A DNA stretch of 64,000 nt from Clostridiales bacterium CCNA10 (GCA_003573975.1 AP018533.1:2914319-2978318); one strand, 5' to 3'; counted from the first letter of the stretch, positions 24,870 to 33,337 are shown. The notes: generated by a model not told the origin, from the sequence alone. Numbers and translations: made by a program.

Positions 24870-26070
24870 GGTGTGCACCTCCTTCCGACCTGTTTTTCTG
24901 CCACGGTTTCAGGTCTTTCCCCAGGAGATCTTCCAGAAAGCCGCCCACGATGTGGCTGGCCTCCTGCTGCATGTCCGGCGTCACATGGGTGTAGGTGTCC
25001 AGGGTGAAACTGGCGTTGGTATGGCCCAGAATACCGGACAGGGTCTTGGCATCCACGCCGCTGGTGAGGGCGTGGGTGGCAAAAGTATGCCTTAAATCGT
25101 GGAACCTGATTTCAGGCAGGCCGGCCTCTCTTAAGATCCGTTTCATCCAGTAGTAGGCGGCACTGGGGCGCACCGGCTTCGCCGGAGCCAGCGGTTCCGG
25201 GAAAATCCATTGGCTGACGGCGTGCTTTCTCCGCTCCTTCAGACGCTGGACGGTGCTGGGCGGCAGGCGGATGGTCCGCCGCCCCTGACTGGTCTTCGTC
25301 TCGCCGATCTCCAACTCCCCGGCCTTGGGGACATTCACTGACCGGAGGATTTTTAGCGTCCCGGCCTTCTCGTCGAAGTCCTGCCACATGAGGCCGCAGA
25401 TTTCGCCCCGGCGGAGGCCGGTGGTCAGCTCCGTGTAGAAGAAGTCCCGCCAGATCTCATTGCGGTCCACCGCCGCCAGAAAGGTATCCATCTGCTCCTT
25501 TGTGAGGATCTGCTTCGGCTTATAGCTGGCCTTGGGCACCATGGCCCCGTCGGTGGGGTTCCGGGCGACCACATGGGCCGCCTCCGCGTCCTTCAGGCAC
25601 CGGTGGAGCATGGCGTGGATGCGGAGCACCATAGTGTCCGACAGCTCGTGTCCGTATTCCGGGTGCTCATGGACACGGCCCTCGTGTTTCAGCTTTCGGT
25701 ACAGCTTCTGGATGTCCATGCGGGTCACCCGGGAGACGATCTTATCCCCCAGATAGGGCTTGATGTAGCACCGGATGAACTGCTCGTAGCTGCGGAGGGT
25801 GTTGGGCCGCAGGGTTGCCGCGCCGTAGTCCTCCATCCACCGCTCCAGCCACTCTCCCAGGGTCATGCGGCTGTCCTCGGTGAGCTCCACATCCTGAAAG
25901 GCCTCCAGGTCCCGGTGGGGCTTGTCCAGCAGTTCCTTCTGGGTTTTGGCCAGTACATACCGGAAGATGGGCTCGCCGTTTTGTTTGTGGCCCACCACGA
26001 TGCGGCCCTCCCAGCGGCCGTCCTCCCGCTTTCGGACCATACCGTCGCCGGACGGCCTGCGTTTTGCCAT
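24862..26070 (-). CDS. tyrosine-type site-specific recombinase
   Basis: A 402-aa integrase of standard length: AP2-like N-terminus (GDGMVRKREDGRWEGRIV), core-binding domain, and catalytic residues in TTGLRRGEICGLMW, HDLRHTFATHAL, and LGHTNASFTLDTYTHV. It would recombine the element with its chromosomal site, probably tRNA-Pro. GGAGGG precedes the ATG. It ends inside the start of the second recombinase gene (8-bp overlap). It is only distantly similar to that neighbour, so this is not a recent duplication. Confidence 0.93.
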   Translation of the reverse strand: MAKRRPSGDGMVRKREDGRWEGRIVVGHKQNGEPIFRYVLAKTQKELLDKPHRDLEAFQDVELTEDSRMTLGEWLERWMEDYGAATLRPNTLRSYEQFIRCYIKPYLGDKIVSRVTRMDIQKLYRKLKHEGRVHEHPEYGHELSDTMVLRIHAMLHRCLKDAEAAHVVARNPTDGAMVPKASYKPKQILTKEQMDTFLAAVDRNEIWRDFFYTELTTGLRRGEICGLMWQDFDEKAGTLKILRSVNVPKAGELEIGETKTSQGRRTIRLPPSTVQRLKERRKHAVSQWIFPEPLAPAKPVRPSAAYYWMKRILREAGLPEIRFHDLRHTFATHALTSGVDAKTLSGILGHTNASFTLDTYTHVTPDMQQEASHIVGGFLEDLLGKDLKPWQKNRSEGGAHHG

Positions 26071-26073
26071 AGG

Positions 26074-26376
26074 CTATCCCTCCTTATTTGGATCGAGCAG
26101 ACTGCCGTCGTCTTCGTCCAGGGCCTCCAGGATCATGCGTACCCCCAGGCGGAAACCCAGGATGAAGTTCTCCAGGGCCATGGTGCTGCCGATCTCATTT
26201 TCCGCGTTGATAAGCCGGAGCAGCAGCGTTTTTTCTTTGTCCTCCAGCAGTGCGGTAAGCTTCTCCTCGCACTCCGCTGACTGTTCCATGGCCTTTTTCA
26301 GGGCAGTCCCCGATTTGACGGTTTGATCATTGGGGGTGATGTTTCCGAAGTACAGATTTTCCAGTGTGTCGCGCAT
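26074..26376 (-). CDS. DUF6809-type small helical protein
   Basis: A 100-aa protein, MRDTLENLYFGNITPND..., which matches my memory of DUF6809 (LYxGNI start, FxxGFRLG near the end: NFILGFRLGVRMI). I use ATG 26376 because AAAGGAGG is eight bases upstream; the frame is open 19 codons earlier. It is helical and soluble, always seen near IME recombinases; function unknown. It ends four bases before the integrase start. Confidence 0.75.
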   Translation of the reverse strand: MRDTLENLYFGNITPNDQTVKSGTALKKAMEQSAECEEKLTALLEDKEKTLLLRLINAENEIGSTMALENFILGFRLGVRMILEALDEDDGSLLDPNKEG

Positions 26377-26520
26377 GTGTGCCGCCTCCTTTGCCAGCAA
26401 CACACAATACCCGAACTTCCTCCAAATAGCCACCCCTAACCGTAACTATTTTCAGAAAGTTATCATCTGCGGGCAGGATTTTATCTTTGTATTGCGGTCC
26501 AGATTTTGATATGCCTGCCA

Positions 26521-26553
26521 TAGAAAAAACCGCCTGCATCTCTGCAGACGGTT
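26521..26553 (-). terminator. terminator of the toxin-antitoxin pair
   Basis: On the minus strand AACCGTCTGCA pairs with TGCAGGCGGTT, followed by TTTTTCTA. Confidence 0.82.
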
Positions 26554-26592
26554 CCGGTGACAAATCGTTTCTCCCTATGGAGAAGATTGTCT

Positions 26593-26928
26593 CTATTCGT
26601 TTGTTTCGTCGTCTTGCACATCTCCAAAGAGGACGCGAAGATAATCCCGGCGGCCGTAGAGCACACGATCCACATAGACATCGTTGTCAAGAACTCGGTA
26701 AAAAGTGAGGTAACTGCCGGTCACCAGGAAACGATAGTCACTCTCGACATCGGCAATCGAGGACAGGGACGCACCAATCAGACTGTGCTCCCGCAACCTG
26801 CGGATGTCCTTTGTGATGTTCCGTACCGTGGAGATCGCCGCGCTGGGATTTTCCAAATTCTTTGCGATATAGGACTTGATCCCGGCCAAATCAGCCTGAG
26901 CCTCGTCGGATAAATGCAGGTTATTCAT
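26593..26928 (-). CDS. RelE/ParE family toxin
   Basis: A 111-aa protein with the ParE pattern: LSDEAQADLAGIKSYIAKNL at the start, a central RRLREHSLIGASL, DYRFLVTGSYLTFYRV, and a conserved VLYGRRDYLRVLFG end. Such toxins act on gyrase (ParE) or ribosomes (RelE); the YGRRDY ending fits ParE/RelE hybrids. It overlaps the antitoxin gene by 8 bases and is translated with it. Confidence 0.88.
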   Translation of the reverse strand: MNNLHLSDEAQADLAGIKSYIAKNLENPSAAISTVRNITKDIRRLREHSLIGASLSSIADVESDYRFLVTGSYLTFYRVLDNDVYVDRVLYGRRDYLRVLFGDVQDDETNE

Positions 26929-27175
26929 CTGCGATTCCGAGATGTTTTTCTACGGCCTCCAGCGTCAACCAGCCCTTTTCCTCCCCGGACTTGCGGCCCT
27001 TGGCCAGCTCGTTCATCAGCCGGAGGGTGGCCTGTGTCCGCTCATAGTCCTGCATGTCCACGATGGCGTAGCGGCCCCGGCCATTCTTCGTCAGAAAAAC
27101 CGGAGCGCCCACAGCCACGTCATGCAGAACCTCCGTGTAATTACGCAGATCGGAGATGGGTTTGATGTTCGGCAT
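26921..27175 (-). CDS. Phd/YefM family antitoxin
   Basis: An 84-aa protein starting MPNIKPISDLRNYTEVLHDV, the typical Phd/YefM N-terminal DNA-binding fold, followed by VFLTKNGRGRYAIVDMQDYE. The C-terminal helical tail would neutralise the toxin. I use the ATG at 27175 (AGAAAGGGG upstream). It probably represses its own operon and stabilises the element. Confidence 0.9.
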   Translation of the reverse strand: MPNIKPISDLRNYTEVLHDVAVGAPVFLTKNGRGRYAIVDMQDYERTQATLRLMNELAKGRKSGEEKGWLTLEAVEKHLGIADE

Positions 27176-27262
27176 GGTGTTCAGCCCCTTTCTTGCCCTT
27201 AGTATACCTCGATCTGCTGTAAAATTCAACAGCATTTTTTACTGCGGTTTCGTTGGCGATTG

Positions 27263-29071
27263 CTACCACCCCATAGTCATGCCGCCCATGTCCTGCCGGA
27301 GAGTTTCCTCATGGTCATCCGGCTTGTGGCCCATGGCGATCTTCTTTTCCTGGATTTTCCGCCGCAGCTTTCGGTCCACCCGCTGTCCCACCGGAGCGGC
27401 GGGCGGTACCGAGTTGTCACGAAAGATCTGACTCAGATGGTGGAGCAGCCGGGTGGCTGCCAGGAACACATTGGGCCTGCGCGCCTGATCGAAGTGCTCC
27501 AGGAAGAAGGCGGCGTACTCGTTTCCCTGTTCCGCCGATTCATAGAAATACGTCCAGGCCTGCTCCCGGTCCTGCTTGACACCCTGCCCGGTGAGGTGCA
27601 GCTTTCCAAGAGCGTACTGGGCATACTGGTTTCCGTGTTCGGCGGAGTCGGTGAGATAGGCCACCGCTTTTGGCACGTCTTTCGGGATATCTTTCCCCTC
27701 CAGATACAGCTTTCCCAGGCGATAGGCGGCGCAGGAGTTCCCCTGCGCCGCCGCTTTTTCATACCAAGATACCGCCTCGTCCATTCGGTTTTGACTTTGC
27801 AGAAGCTTCCCCAGCGCGTACTGAGCGAAGTCATATCCCGCATCAGCTGCCCGCCGGAACCACAGCTCCGCCTGCTGGTCATCAGGGAGAACACCCTGTC
27901 CGTCCCGCCAGCACTTGCCCAGCTGGTAGGCGGCCAGGGGGAAACCTCTCTGCCAGAGTTGTTCCAGCACCAGCACCTGTTCCGCTTTTTCACTCTCCGG
28001 GTTTTCGTACTCCTCCAGCACCTCCTTGGCGCTCTGGTAGATTTCGGCCATCCGCCAGTTGGAGTTCCAGGCGAAGTACACCGCATCCTGGTCCTCGTCC
28101 ACTTCGTCTCTCATGCTGGCATCCTCGAAGGTAAACGTGCCAAGCCGGAGCCGCTCCGCCTCCCGGATGACCATGTTCTTGATGGCCTTGAACTCCTTCT
28201 GCTGGGAGAGGGGCAGGTGCTCTCTGGGGGAGTCTTTGTAGTAACGCTCCAGTTCGTCCCGGAGCCGGTTCCACTGTTCATAGCACTCTGCTACTTCCGG
28301 GACCTTGGCCAATTCGTCCACGATGGTGTCCACCTGCGCCTTTGCCGGCTTTTTCAGGTAGCCGTAGACTTTTTTGCCCTTGTGCTCCTCCAGCATTCCG
28401 GCCAGCGTCTCCATCTGCTCTGCGATGACCGGGCTGTGGCACAGGCCTGTCTCCATCTCCCGAATGAGCCGCCCCATGGCCTCCGTCGCCGCGTCCCGCA
28501 CTTGGCTGTAGGACAGATCTTTTTTCTGGTAGAGAGACAGCAGTTCGTCCTGGAAGATCTCATTGGACAGCTGGGAGCGCATCTTCTCGATGCCCTTTTC
28601 TGTTAGAAAACCTTGCTTGGGGTCCGCTGACCAGACCACCATATGGATGTGGGGGTGGTGCTTCTCATCGTGGAAGGCGGCCCGCCACCGGAAGCTGCTG
28701 GGCGAAATTTTCATAGCCTGAGCCAGTTCCGTCTGGTGGGCCAGCAATAACTTCCGCCAGCTCTCGCTGTTCTCATAGCCCAGCCGGTGAGCATCCTCCC
28801 GTTTCAGAGAGTAGACGAAGGTCCACACCGGCCCGGTATGCCCGTTGATCTCCTCCATGGTCTGTTCCAGATCGGCGGGACCGTCGGCGGAGAACAGGCC
28901 GTGGGAGCGGGGACGCTGGGCCATATATTCCAGGTATCCGCCGCCGTCGTGGGAGGGGGATGGAGCCTCGATCAGCTCCACGCCCTCCCGGGTGGCGATG
29001 TATTCGGCGTAGTGACCGCTGCCATTTCCGGACCTGATGTAGCCCGACTTCTGGATCAGTCTCGGCATCAC
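27263..29071 (-). CDS. MobP-type relaxase with C-terminal Sel1 repeats
   Basis: A 602-aa protein. Residues 1-215 form the relaxase: PRLIQKSGYIRSGNG, a SHGLFSADGP segment, KISPSSFRWRAAFHD, and the metal-binding HPHIHMVVW. It would nick oriT and lead the strand into a helper conjugation system. The middle is helical. Residues 375-540 hold four to five Sel1-like repeats (AAYQLGKCWRDGQGVLPDDQ, YAQYALGKLHLTGQG) for protein contacts. The start overlaps the stop of the accessory gene (ATGA). The same architecture recurs at 46291. Confidence 0.9.
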   Translation of the reverse strand: MMPRLIQKSGYIRSGNGSGHYAEYIATREGVELIEAPSPSHDGGGYLEYMAQRPRSHGLFSADGPADLEQTMEEINGHTGPVWTFVYSLKREDAHRLGYENSESWRKLLLAHQTELAQAMKISPSSFRWRAAFHDEKHHPHIHMVVWSADPKQGFLTEKGIEKMRSQLSNEIFQDELLSLYQKKDLSYSQVRDAATEAMGRLIREMETGLCHSPVIAEQMETLAGMLEEHKGKKVYGYLKKPAKAQVDTIVDELAKVPEVAECYEQWNRLRDELERYYKDSPREHLPLSQQKEFKAIKNMVIREAERLRLGTFTFEDASMRDEVDEDQDAVYFAWNSNWRMAEIYQSAKEVLEEYENPESEKAEQVLVLEQLWQRGFPLAAYQLGKCWRDGQGVLPDDQQAELWFRRAADAGYDFAQYALGKLLQSQNRMDEAVSWYEKAAAQGNSCAAYRLGKLYLEGKDIPKDVPKAVAYLTDSAEHGNQYAQYALGKLHLTGQGVKQDREQAWTYFYESAEQGNEYAAFFLEHFDQARRPNVFLAATRLLHHLSQIFRDNSVPPAAPVGQRVDRKLRRKIQEKKIAMGHKPDDHEETLRQDMGGMTMGW

Positions 29072-29475
29072 TCAGCTCCCTTTTGGTAACGGACCGTGTC
29101 TTCGAAGCTGATCTCACCGTTGGTCTCCTTTACCTCTTTGATACACCGGACCCGGGCCTTTCGCAGCTGATCCGGGTCAATCTCTATGTCGGCAGCCAGG
29201 ATATTCCCCATGAGGTTTTGATCCACCGACAGCTTGAACAGCAGGTGTCCCATCCGGTTTCCCAGGGCCCCCAGCTTGCCCTCCAGCACATCGGCGAGGA
29301 CCCGCGGCAGGTAAGCATCGGCAGACTCCGTATCCAGGTAACCGGAGTAGAACCGAATGGCCTTTTCGATAAATTCGTTTTTGGTCGTACAGTTGTCCCT
29401 CTGGTAGTGGGACTCCACCTGATCCCACACGGTATCGTCCATCCAAACGGTGTGTTTGTGTCTATTTTCTCTCAT
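29068..29475 (-). CDS. ribbon-helix-helix mobilization accessory protein
   Basis: A 135-aa protein with an N-terminal RHH-like part (HTVWMDDTVWDQVESHYQRD, then KNEFIEKAIRFYSGYL) and a helical tail. It is expected to bind oriT and assist the relaxase encoded directly after it. AGGAGG precedes ATG 29475; a TTG two codons earlier is less likely. A homologue lies at 48219, again right before the relaxase. Confidence 0.82.
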   Translation of the reverse strand: MRENRHKHTVWMDDTVWDQVESHYQRDNCTTKNEFIEKAIRFYSGYLDTESADAYLPRVLADVLEGKLGALGNRMGHLLFKLSVDQNLMGNILAADIEIDPDQLRKARVRCIKEVKETNGEISFEDTVRYQKGAE

Positions 29476-29825
29476 TTTCAAATACCTCCTAAATCCGTGA
29501 TAGCGTCAGCGAATATCCCTCAACGGCGGGGATATTCGCCTGTTTTTCCGAAAACAGCGTCAATCGCAGTTTTGCCGACCCGGAAAAGCGTCAGCCTCCG
29601 TCCCCGGAAACCGCCCGCACTGCGGGCGGAAGTGACCGCCCAGGCGCCATAAAAGCGTCAGGGCTTTCTCCTGCTTTTCCTTTCGTTCTCCGTAAATCAG
29701 TTATGGGGCGGCAAATTCCCCGGATAGGTCTCCTCCACAGCGGTGGAACAACGGGCCAAATCCGCCCCGAAACCGCCAGGAGGGGCAGGGGCTCTGCCCT
29801 GCCCCCAAAGAGGGCACATGGCGGC
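29476..29825. other. non-coding mobilization region with oriT-like hairpin
   Basis: No gene is seen. At 29611-29629 CCGCCCGCACTGCGGGCGG forms a perfect 9-bp hairpin flanked by GGAAA and AAGTGACCG; the same arrangement occurs at 48771-48805. The short motif AGCGTCA occurs four times (about 29494, 29556, 29588, 29656) like iterons. The position beside mobilization genes makes this the likely oriT. Confidence 0.7.
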
Positions 29826-30197
29826 TCACAGGACGTTACACGGGGAGAGCTGCTTGTTGCAGGGAACGGTGTACTGCGACAGAAAGTTCCGGCAGTATTC
29901 CTCCGGTCCGGACACCAGATGCCGGCGCATCATCTCGCCGCACTGAAACATCTGGAACACCGCATTTCGATAGCAGGCCGTTATCTCTTCACGGCACTCC
30001 TTCGCAAATATTCTTTGTTCATCTGTCAGGTTTCCACGGCTCTCATCGCAGAGGAACAGGGCTACCGCATCTTCGTCGATAGACTCCTCATGCGTACTGT
30101 TCCACCGGTTGACGATGTACCGCCGCATGTCTATGGTGCGCCGTGCTGACAGAGATGGGTCCTGCTCGATCAGGCAGTCGATTATCTGCATCAGCAT
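29826..30197 (-). CDS. uncharacterised helical protein of IME 1
   Basis: About 123 aa (MLMQIIDCLIEQDPSLSARR...), all-helical and mildly acidic, with no membrane segment. AAAGGAG inside the end of the upstream gene serves as its ribosome binding site; the start could be 30197 or two codons later. It has no counterpart in the second IME. I do not recognise the family. Confidence 0.6.
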   Translation of the reverse strand: MLMQIIDCLIEQDPSLSARRTIDMRRYIVNRWNSTHEESIDEDAVALFLCDESRGNLTDEQRIFAKECREEITACYRNAVFQMFQCGEMMRRHLVSGPEEYCRNFLSQYTVPCNKQLSPCNVL

Positions 30198-30631
30198 CCG
30201 GATGCACACTCCTTTCTCTTCAGCGCCGCCATGCGCTGTTCCGCTCTCTGTCGTTCCAGCGCCAGGTCAGCTGCGTGGAGCTGCCGCTCATAGAACTGTT
30301 CGATGGACATCTGGATGGGCAGGATGTAGTAACGCAGACAGCCGTTGAGGGTGCGTCCGTCCTGGGTGGTGACGGTGGTGCGCTCCGTCCGGATCAGCCC
30401 CCGATCCTCCAGTTCGGTCACATACTTGCGCACCGTGTTGACGCTCATCCCCACCGCTTTTCCGATGGTCCGGTAGCTGGCCACGCACTGGTAGTTCTTC
30501 CGGTCCTCCCGGTGGAGGAGAAATCCATAGACTGCAATTGCCCCGGCAGACAGTCCCAGCGAGAAGATCTCGTTGGGGAGGGGGAAGTAGTTCTTGATGG
30601 GGTCCCGCTTGGGCCAGTGCTGTTTCCTCAT
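30191..30631 (-). CDS. winged-helix (RepA_N-like) replication or regulatory protein
   Basis: A 146-aa protein beginning MRKQHWPKRDPIKNYFPLPN. It has the pattern of RepA_N/HTH proteins: NEIFSLGLSAGAIAVYGFLL, a winged helix (SYRTIGKAVGMSVNTVRKYV) and an ELEDRGLIRTE wing. It may initiate element replication or regulate mobilization. Its start overlaps the stop of the excisionase gene by four bases. The homologue at 48932 keeps the same KRDPNKNYF start. Confidence 0.82.
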   Translation of the reverse strand: MRKQHWPKRDPIKNYFPLPNEIFSLGLSAGAIAVYGFLLHREDRKNYQCVASYRTIGKAVGMSVNTVRKYVTELEDRGLIRTERTTVTTQDGRTLNGCLRYYILPIQMSIEQFYERQLHAADLALERQRAEQRMAALKRKECASGC

Positions 30632-30837
30632 TTCGCACCTCCCGTCTGCGTTTCCGCCCACCGGATGAACTTCTCTTTGGGAACCACCATACGGCTCCCC
30701 ACACGCAGCGTGGGGAAACCGGGGTCATTGAGCAGCTCGTAGGCGGTTGAGATGGACACGCCCAGCACCTGCGCCACCATCTTGGCGTTGAGGAACAGGG
30801 GCAGGTCGTCGTAGGATTTGTAGACAGACAGTTTCAA
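30628..30837 (-). CDS. excisionase-type small HTH protein
   Basis: A 69-aa protein with a MerR/Xis-like helix-turn-helix (LNAKMVAQVLGVSISTAYEL) and the typical PTLRVGSRMVVPKEKFIRW wing. It probably directs the tyrosine recombinases toward excision. A TACCTCC (minus-strand GGAGGTA) site precedes the ATG. It is the first gene of the minus-strand IME operon. Confidence 0.88.
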   Translation of the reverse strand: MKLSVYKSYDDLPLFLNAKMVAQVLGVSISTAYELLNDPGFPTLRVGSRMVVPKEKFIRWAETQTGGAK

Positions 30838-30880
30838 TGCTTAGTACCTCCGGTGTTTCAAATTCAGAGAAAAAATTCTT

Positions 30881-30980
30881 GCGTTTCGGAGGTCTCTCTG
30901 TTAAACTGGAACACAGATTAGGCTGTGTTTTCCGAAACGCGGCAGGCCGCTGAACTGTTGCAGCAGTTCAGCGGTTTTTT
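30881..30980 (+). ncRNA. candidate structured RNA ending in a terminator
   Basis: GCGTTTCGGA (30881-30890) pairs perfectly with TCCGAAACGC (30931-30940). Inside, AACACAG (30910-30916) pairs with CTGTGTT (30923-30929). Directly after comes a terminator hairpin, CCGCTGAACTG (30947-30957) with CAGTTCAGCGG (30964-30974), and six Ts. No plus-strand gene precedes it. It lies antisense to the leader of the excisionase operon, so it could be a counter-transcribed control RNA; no clear promoter was found. Confidence 0.5.
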
Positions 30981-31162
30981 ACAGGGTCTGTCTTTTTCTT
31001 TTCTGGTTTTGGCCATGCACCATACCCGTTCCTGCCCTGCGGCCTTGTTTGACCAACACAGCGTTTTCTTCCCCTTGGCACGCTCAGCTTCGTCGCCGCA
31101 AACTTTGTATCATTCGTTTCCGCGCTTGCCCGAAAACTCATTCACGTCGTTGCGGCTCCTCT

Positions 31163-31189
31163 TCCCACAAAGTCTACGACTTTGTGGGA
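31163..31189. other. hairpin in a 600-bp non-coding stretch
   Basis: TCCCACAAAG and CTTTGTGGGA form a perfect 10-bp hairpin with a 7-base loop. The surrounding 30981-31296 contains no supportable gene. Confidence 0.5.
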
Positions 31190-31296
31190 GCCCTATTGGA
31201 CAACGTCCTGGCGCTGCTTCTCCGGTGAGTATCGTCTCTGGTGATGGGTATTCATTTTTCAAGGTGCCGTTCCGAATGTTGGGGACCAATTTCCCG

Positions 31297-31325
31297 TTGA
31301 CAATCGGATTTGCGGATGTTAGACT
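31297..31325 (+). promoter_or_regulatory. promoter upstream of the DUF6076 gene
   Basis: TTGACA (31297-31302), 17-bp spacer, TAGACT (31320-31325). The start codon is 115 bases downstream. Confidence 0.6.
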
Positions 31326-31439
31326 ATTGTAAGATTATTTTGACAGTCCCCCGTGAGAGTATTGTAGCATGTGAACCCACCCCCTTGTCAAGACTATTTT
31401 ATAAATTTTTTACGATTGTCTATTTTGGAGGGCGCCGAC

Positions 31440-32405
31440 ATGTGGTATGCCAAGATGTACTTCTCTGAGAAAAAAGAGGTTTTCCAATTCGATAGCCACG
31501 GAGTCCAGGGCGTTCCCTCGACCTATCGGGAGCTCCCGTTCCTGGAAAGCCTGCTGTCTTTTCTGGAGACCGACTGTAAGGAGCTGGAGCCCCTGCTGCG
31601 GCGGGCTTATGAGAATTGGTCCCTTCTGATCGACCGGGATGATAAAGAGGCTGGGGTCCGTACCTTGATGGATCTGGGTGACCTTGGGAGCCGGCACATC
31701 TACCTGCATCTTCTGTATGTGCGCTGGTTTGAGCGGTTTGGACGCATGGGGATCACCCAGGACCGGGGAAGCAAGGAGGATCATCAGATGCTGGAGGAGC
31801 TGCAGAGCCTTCCGAAGCAGCTCCCATTGTATCAGCAGCAGGTACAGCGTTTCTTTGATCTCGTTTTGGATGTGGACAAGGCGGGGCGGGATCCCCAGCA
31901 GCAGGCATCGGCCCACTATCTCTACGATGCGCCCAAGGACCCGTCTCTGTTCTCCTTCCGGCCCATCCCCCTCAGCTTTGAACCGGTGGAGCCGGGCCGG
32001 TGCTCGCCGGTCCTGTATCCCCTTCACATTTCGGATATGATCGACTACTCCCTGCGCAGCTGTGTGGAGCGCGGGATCACCGTCCGGCGGTGCAAAAACT
32101 GCGGACGGTGGTTCCCCCAGACCGGCCGGGTCAGCGCGGAGTACTGTGAGCGCCCAGTGGCCTCCGGTCAGCAGACCTGCCGGGAGGCCGGAGCCTTCCA
32201 GCAGTGGACCAAGAAGCAGTCCGACGATCCGGTGTTCAAGGCCTACCGCAAGGAGTACAAGAAGCGCTTTGCCTGGATCAAGGCCGGCCGTATCACAGAT
32301 GAGCAGTTCTATGCCTGGAGTGAGCAGGCCAGAGAGATGAAAAAGAAATGCGACCGGGAGGTCATCACCTTGGACGAGTTCAAGGACTGGCTGGGGAAAC
32401 CGTGA
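31440..32405 (+). CDS. DUF6076 domain-containing protein
   Basis: A 321-aa protein. The C-terminal 120 residues are the recognisable part: RRCKNCGRWFPQTGRVSAEY, then CERP...TCREAG, a four-Cys zinc-ribbon-like site, followed by a basic helix (YRKEYKKRFAWIKAGRI) and a DEFKDWLGK end. This fits DUF6076, common on mobile elements of Clostridia; function unknown, probably nucleic-acid binding. I use ATG 31440, which has TGGAGGG; the frame is open 23 codons earlier without a site. Confidence 0.8.
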   Translation: MWYAKMYFSEKKEVFQFDSHGVQGVPSTYRELPFLESLLSFLETDCKELEPLLRRAYENWSLLIDRDDKEAGVRTLMDLGDLGSRHIYLHLLYVRWFERFGRMGITQDRGSKEDHQMLEELQSLPKQLPLYQQQVQRFFDLVLDVDKAGRDPQQQASAHYLYDAPKDPSLFSFRPIPLSFEPVEPGRCSPVLYPLHISDMIDYSLRSCVERGITVRRCKNCGRWFPQTGRVSAEYCERPVASGQQTCREAGAFQQWTKKQSDDPVFKAYRKEYKKRFAWIKAGRITDEQFYAWSEQAREMKKKCDREVITLDEFKDWLGKP

Positions 32406-32430
32406 GGACGAATCGGCAGAAAATGAACAG

Positions 32431-32460
32431 CGGGACGCGCCTTTAGGCGCGTCCCGTGTA
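32431..32460 (+). terminator. terminator after the DUF6076 gene
   Basis: CGGGACGCGCC and GGCGCGTCCCG form a perfect 11-bp stem with a four-base loop, then GTGTATTCTTTG. Confidence 0.75.
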
Positions 32461-32524
32461 TTCTTTGTATCGGCGATGCAGTTTTTGCATGGGTCACATG
32501 TGCTTAGACTCCCTATTTCCGAGT

Positions 32525-32902
32525 CTACGATTCCGTCTCATAGGGCCAGGTGTTGATGCCGCCGAATTCGTAGATATTGGTGTAGCCCAGTTCCGCCAGG
32601 GCAGAGGATGCCGTCTTACTGCGGTTCCCGCTGCGGCAGTAGACCAGAACGGTGGAATCCTTTTCGGGGATTACCTCGGCGGCGGTGTCTTCGTCGATGC
32701 TTCCCACTGGCAACAACACTGCGCCGGGGATATGGCCGCTGTCGTACTCGTCCTGCTCCCGCACATCCAGGATGATGACTTCCTGGGCGTCCATCATCTC
32801 TTTGGCCTCCTCTTGGGTGATCTGCTGGTAGCCATCCGCGGAGTTTCCGCCGCACCCAGTCAACAGCAGAAGAGATAAGAGTACAGGCAGAATTCGTTTC
32901 AT
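32525..32902 (-). CDS. rhodanese-like lipoprotein, copy 1
   Basis: A 125-aa protein with a lipoprotein signal (MKRILPVLLSLLLLTGCGG, lipobox LTGC with Cys17) and a single rhodanese domain; the active-site loop is YCRSGNRSKTA. It is a surface-anchored, probable sulfur-transfer or thiol-binding protein. It overlaps the end of the broken SGNH gene by four bases. It is nearly identical in sequence and context to the copy at 51172. Confidence 0.9.
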   Translation of the reverse strand: MKRILPVLLSLLLLTGCGGNSADGYQQITQEEAKEMMDAQEVIILDVREQDEYDSGHIPGAVLLPVGSIDEDTAAEVIPEKDSTVLVYCRSGNRSKTASSALAELGYTNIYEFGGINTWPYETES

Positions 32903-33177
32903 TTGAGTTCCTCCAGAAGTCCGGCGGCAAAGGTTTTGTGCCCTTGCTCTGTGAAGTGGATGCCGTCGTAGGCCAAGGGGATGTCCCACTTCCCGGCGTC
33001 AGCGAAGCGGATGCCAAACTGTTCTGCCAGGGTCTGACAGAGTTGGGCAAAGGCGTGGGAATCATCGATGAGCTGCGGGTTGAGCACCCACGCTCCCAGG
33101 GGCATCGGCGGTGGGACAATGAGCAGGATTCTACTTCGATCCAGGGGAAGGCCGGGTAGAAACCGCGCCTCTTCCAA
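32899..33177 (-). pseudogene. 5'-truncated SGNH hydrolase
   Basis: The frame matches the C-terminal half of the intact SGNH enzyme at 51549 (LPLDRSRILLIVPPPMPLGA against VPLDRSKILLIAPPPVALGA; same YDGIHFTEQGHK end). The catalytic Ser block GDSNTYG and the first ~90 residues are missing, replaced by unrelated sequence at about 33165. It is a remnant whose 5' end was lost at an insertion junction. Confidence 0.85.
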
Positions 33178-33305
33178 AAATTTGCTTCAGTCAACTCCTT
33201 GTTCGATTGTTGGTCCATGCGGGATATGCAGTCCTCATCATAAAATGTTTCACAATATGCATTTACCACCTGTTTCAATGACGTTAAAGATGAAATCGTG
33301 GACAA
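33178..33305 (-). pseudogene. N-terminal scrap of an unknown gene
   Basis: From ATG 33305 the frame reads MSTISSLTSLKQVVNAYCET, then about 25 more plausible residues, before running into the truncated SGNH sequence in the wrong frame. It is the other side of the junction that broke the SGNH gene. Family not recognised. Confidence 0.45.
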
Positions 33306-33337
33306 GTTTATAATAACTCGTACATTCCGTCTCTGCT

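Larger units (their letters stand above)
23289..30837 (-). mobile_element. integrative mobilizable element core 1
   Basis: Reading on the minus strand: excisionase, HTH/RepA-like protein, a small protein, oriT-like hairpin, RHH accessory protein, MobP-type relaxase with Sel1 repeats, Phd/ParE, DUF6809 protein, and two tyrosine recombinases. No conjugation (type IV secretion) genes are present, so transfer would need a helper. The same module order without the toxin-antitoxin pair recurs at 44716-49420. Confidence 0.8.
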
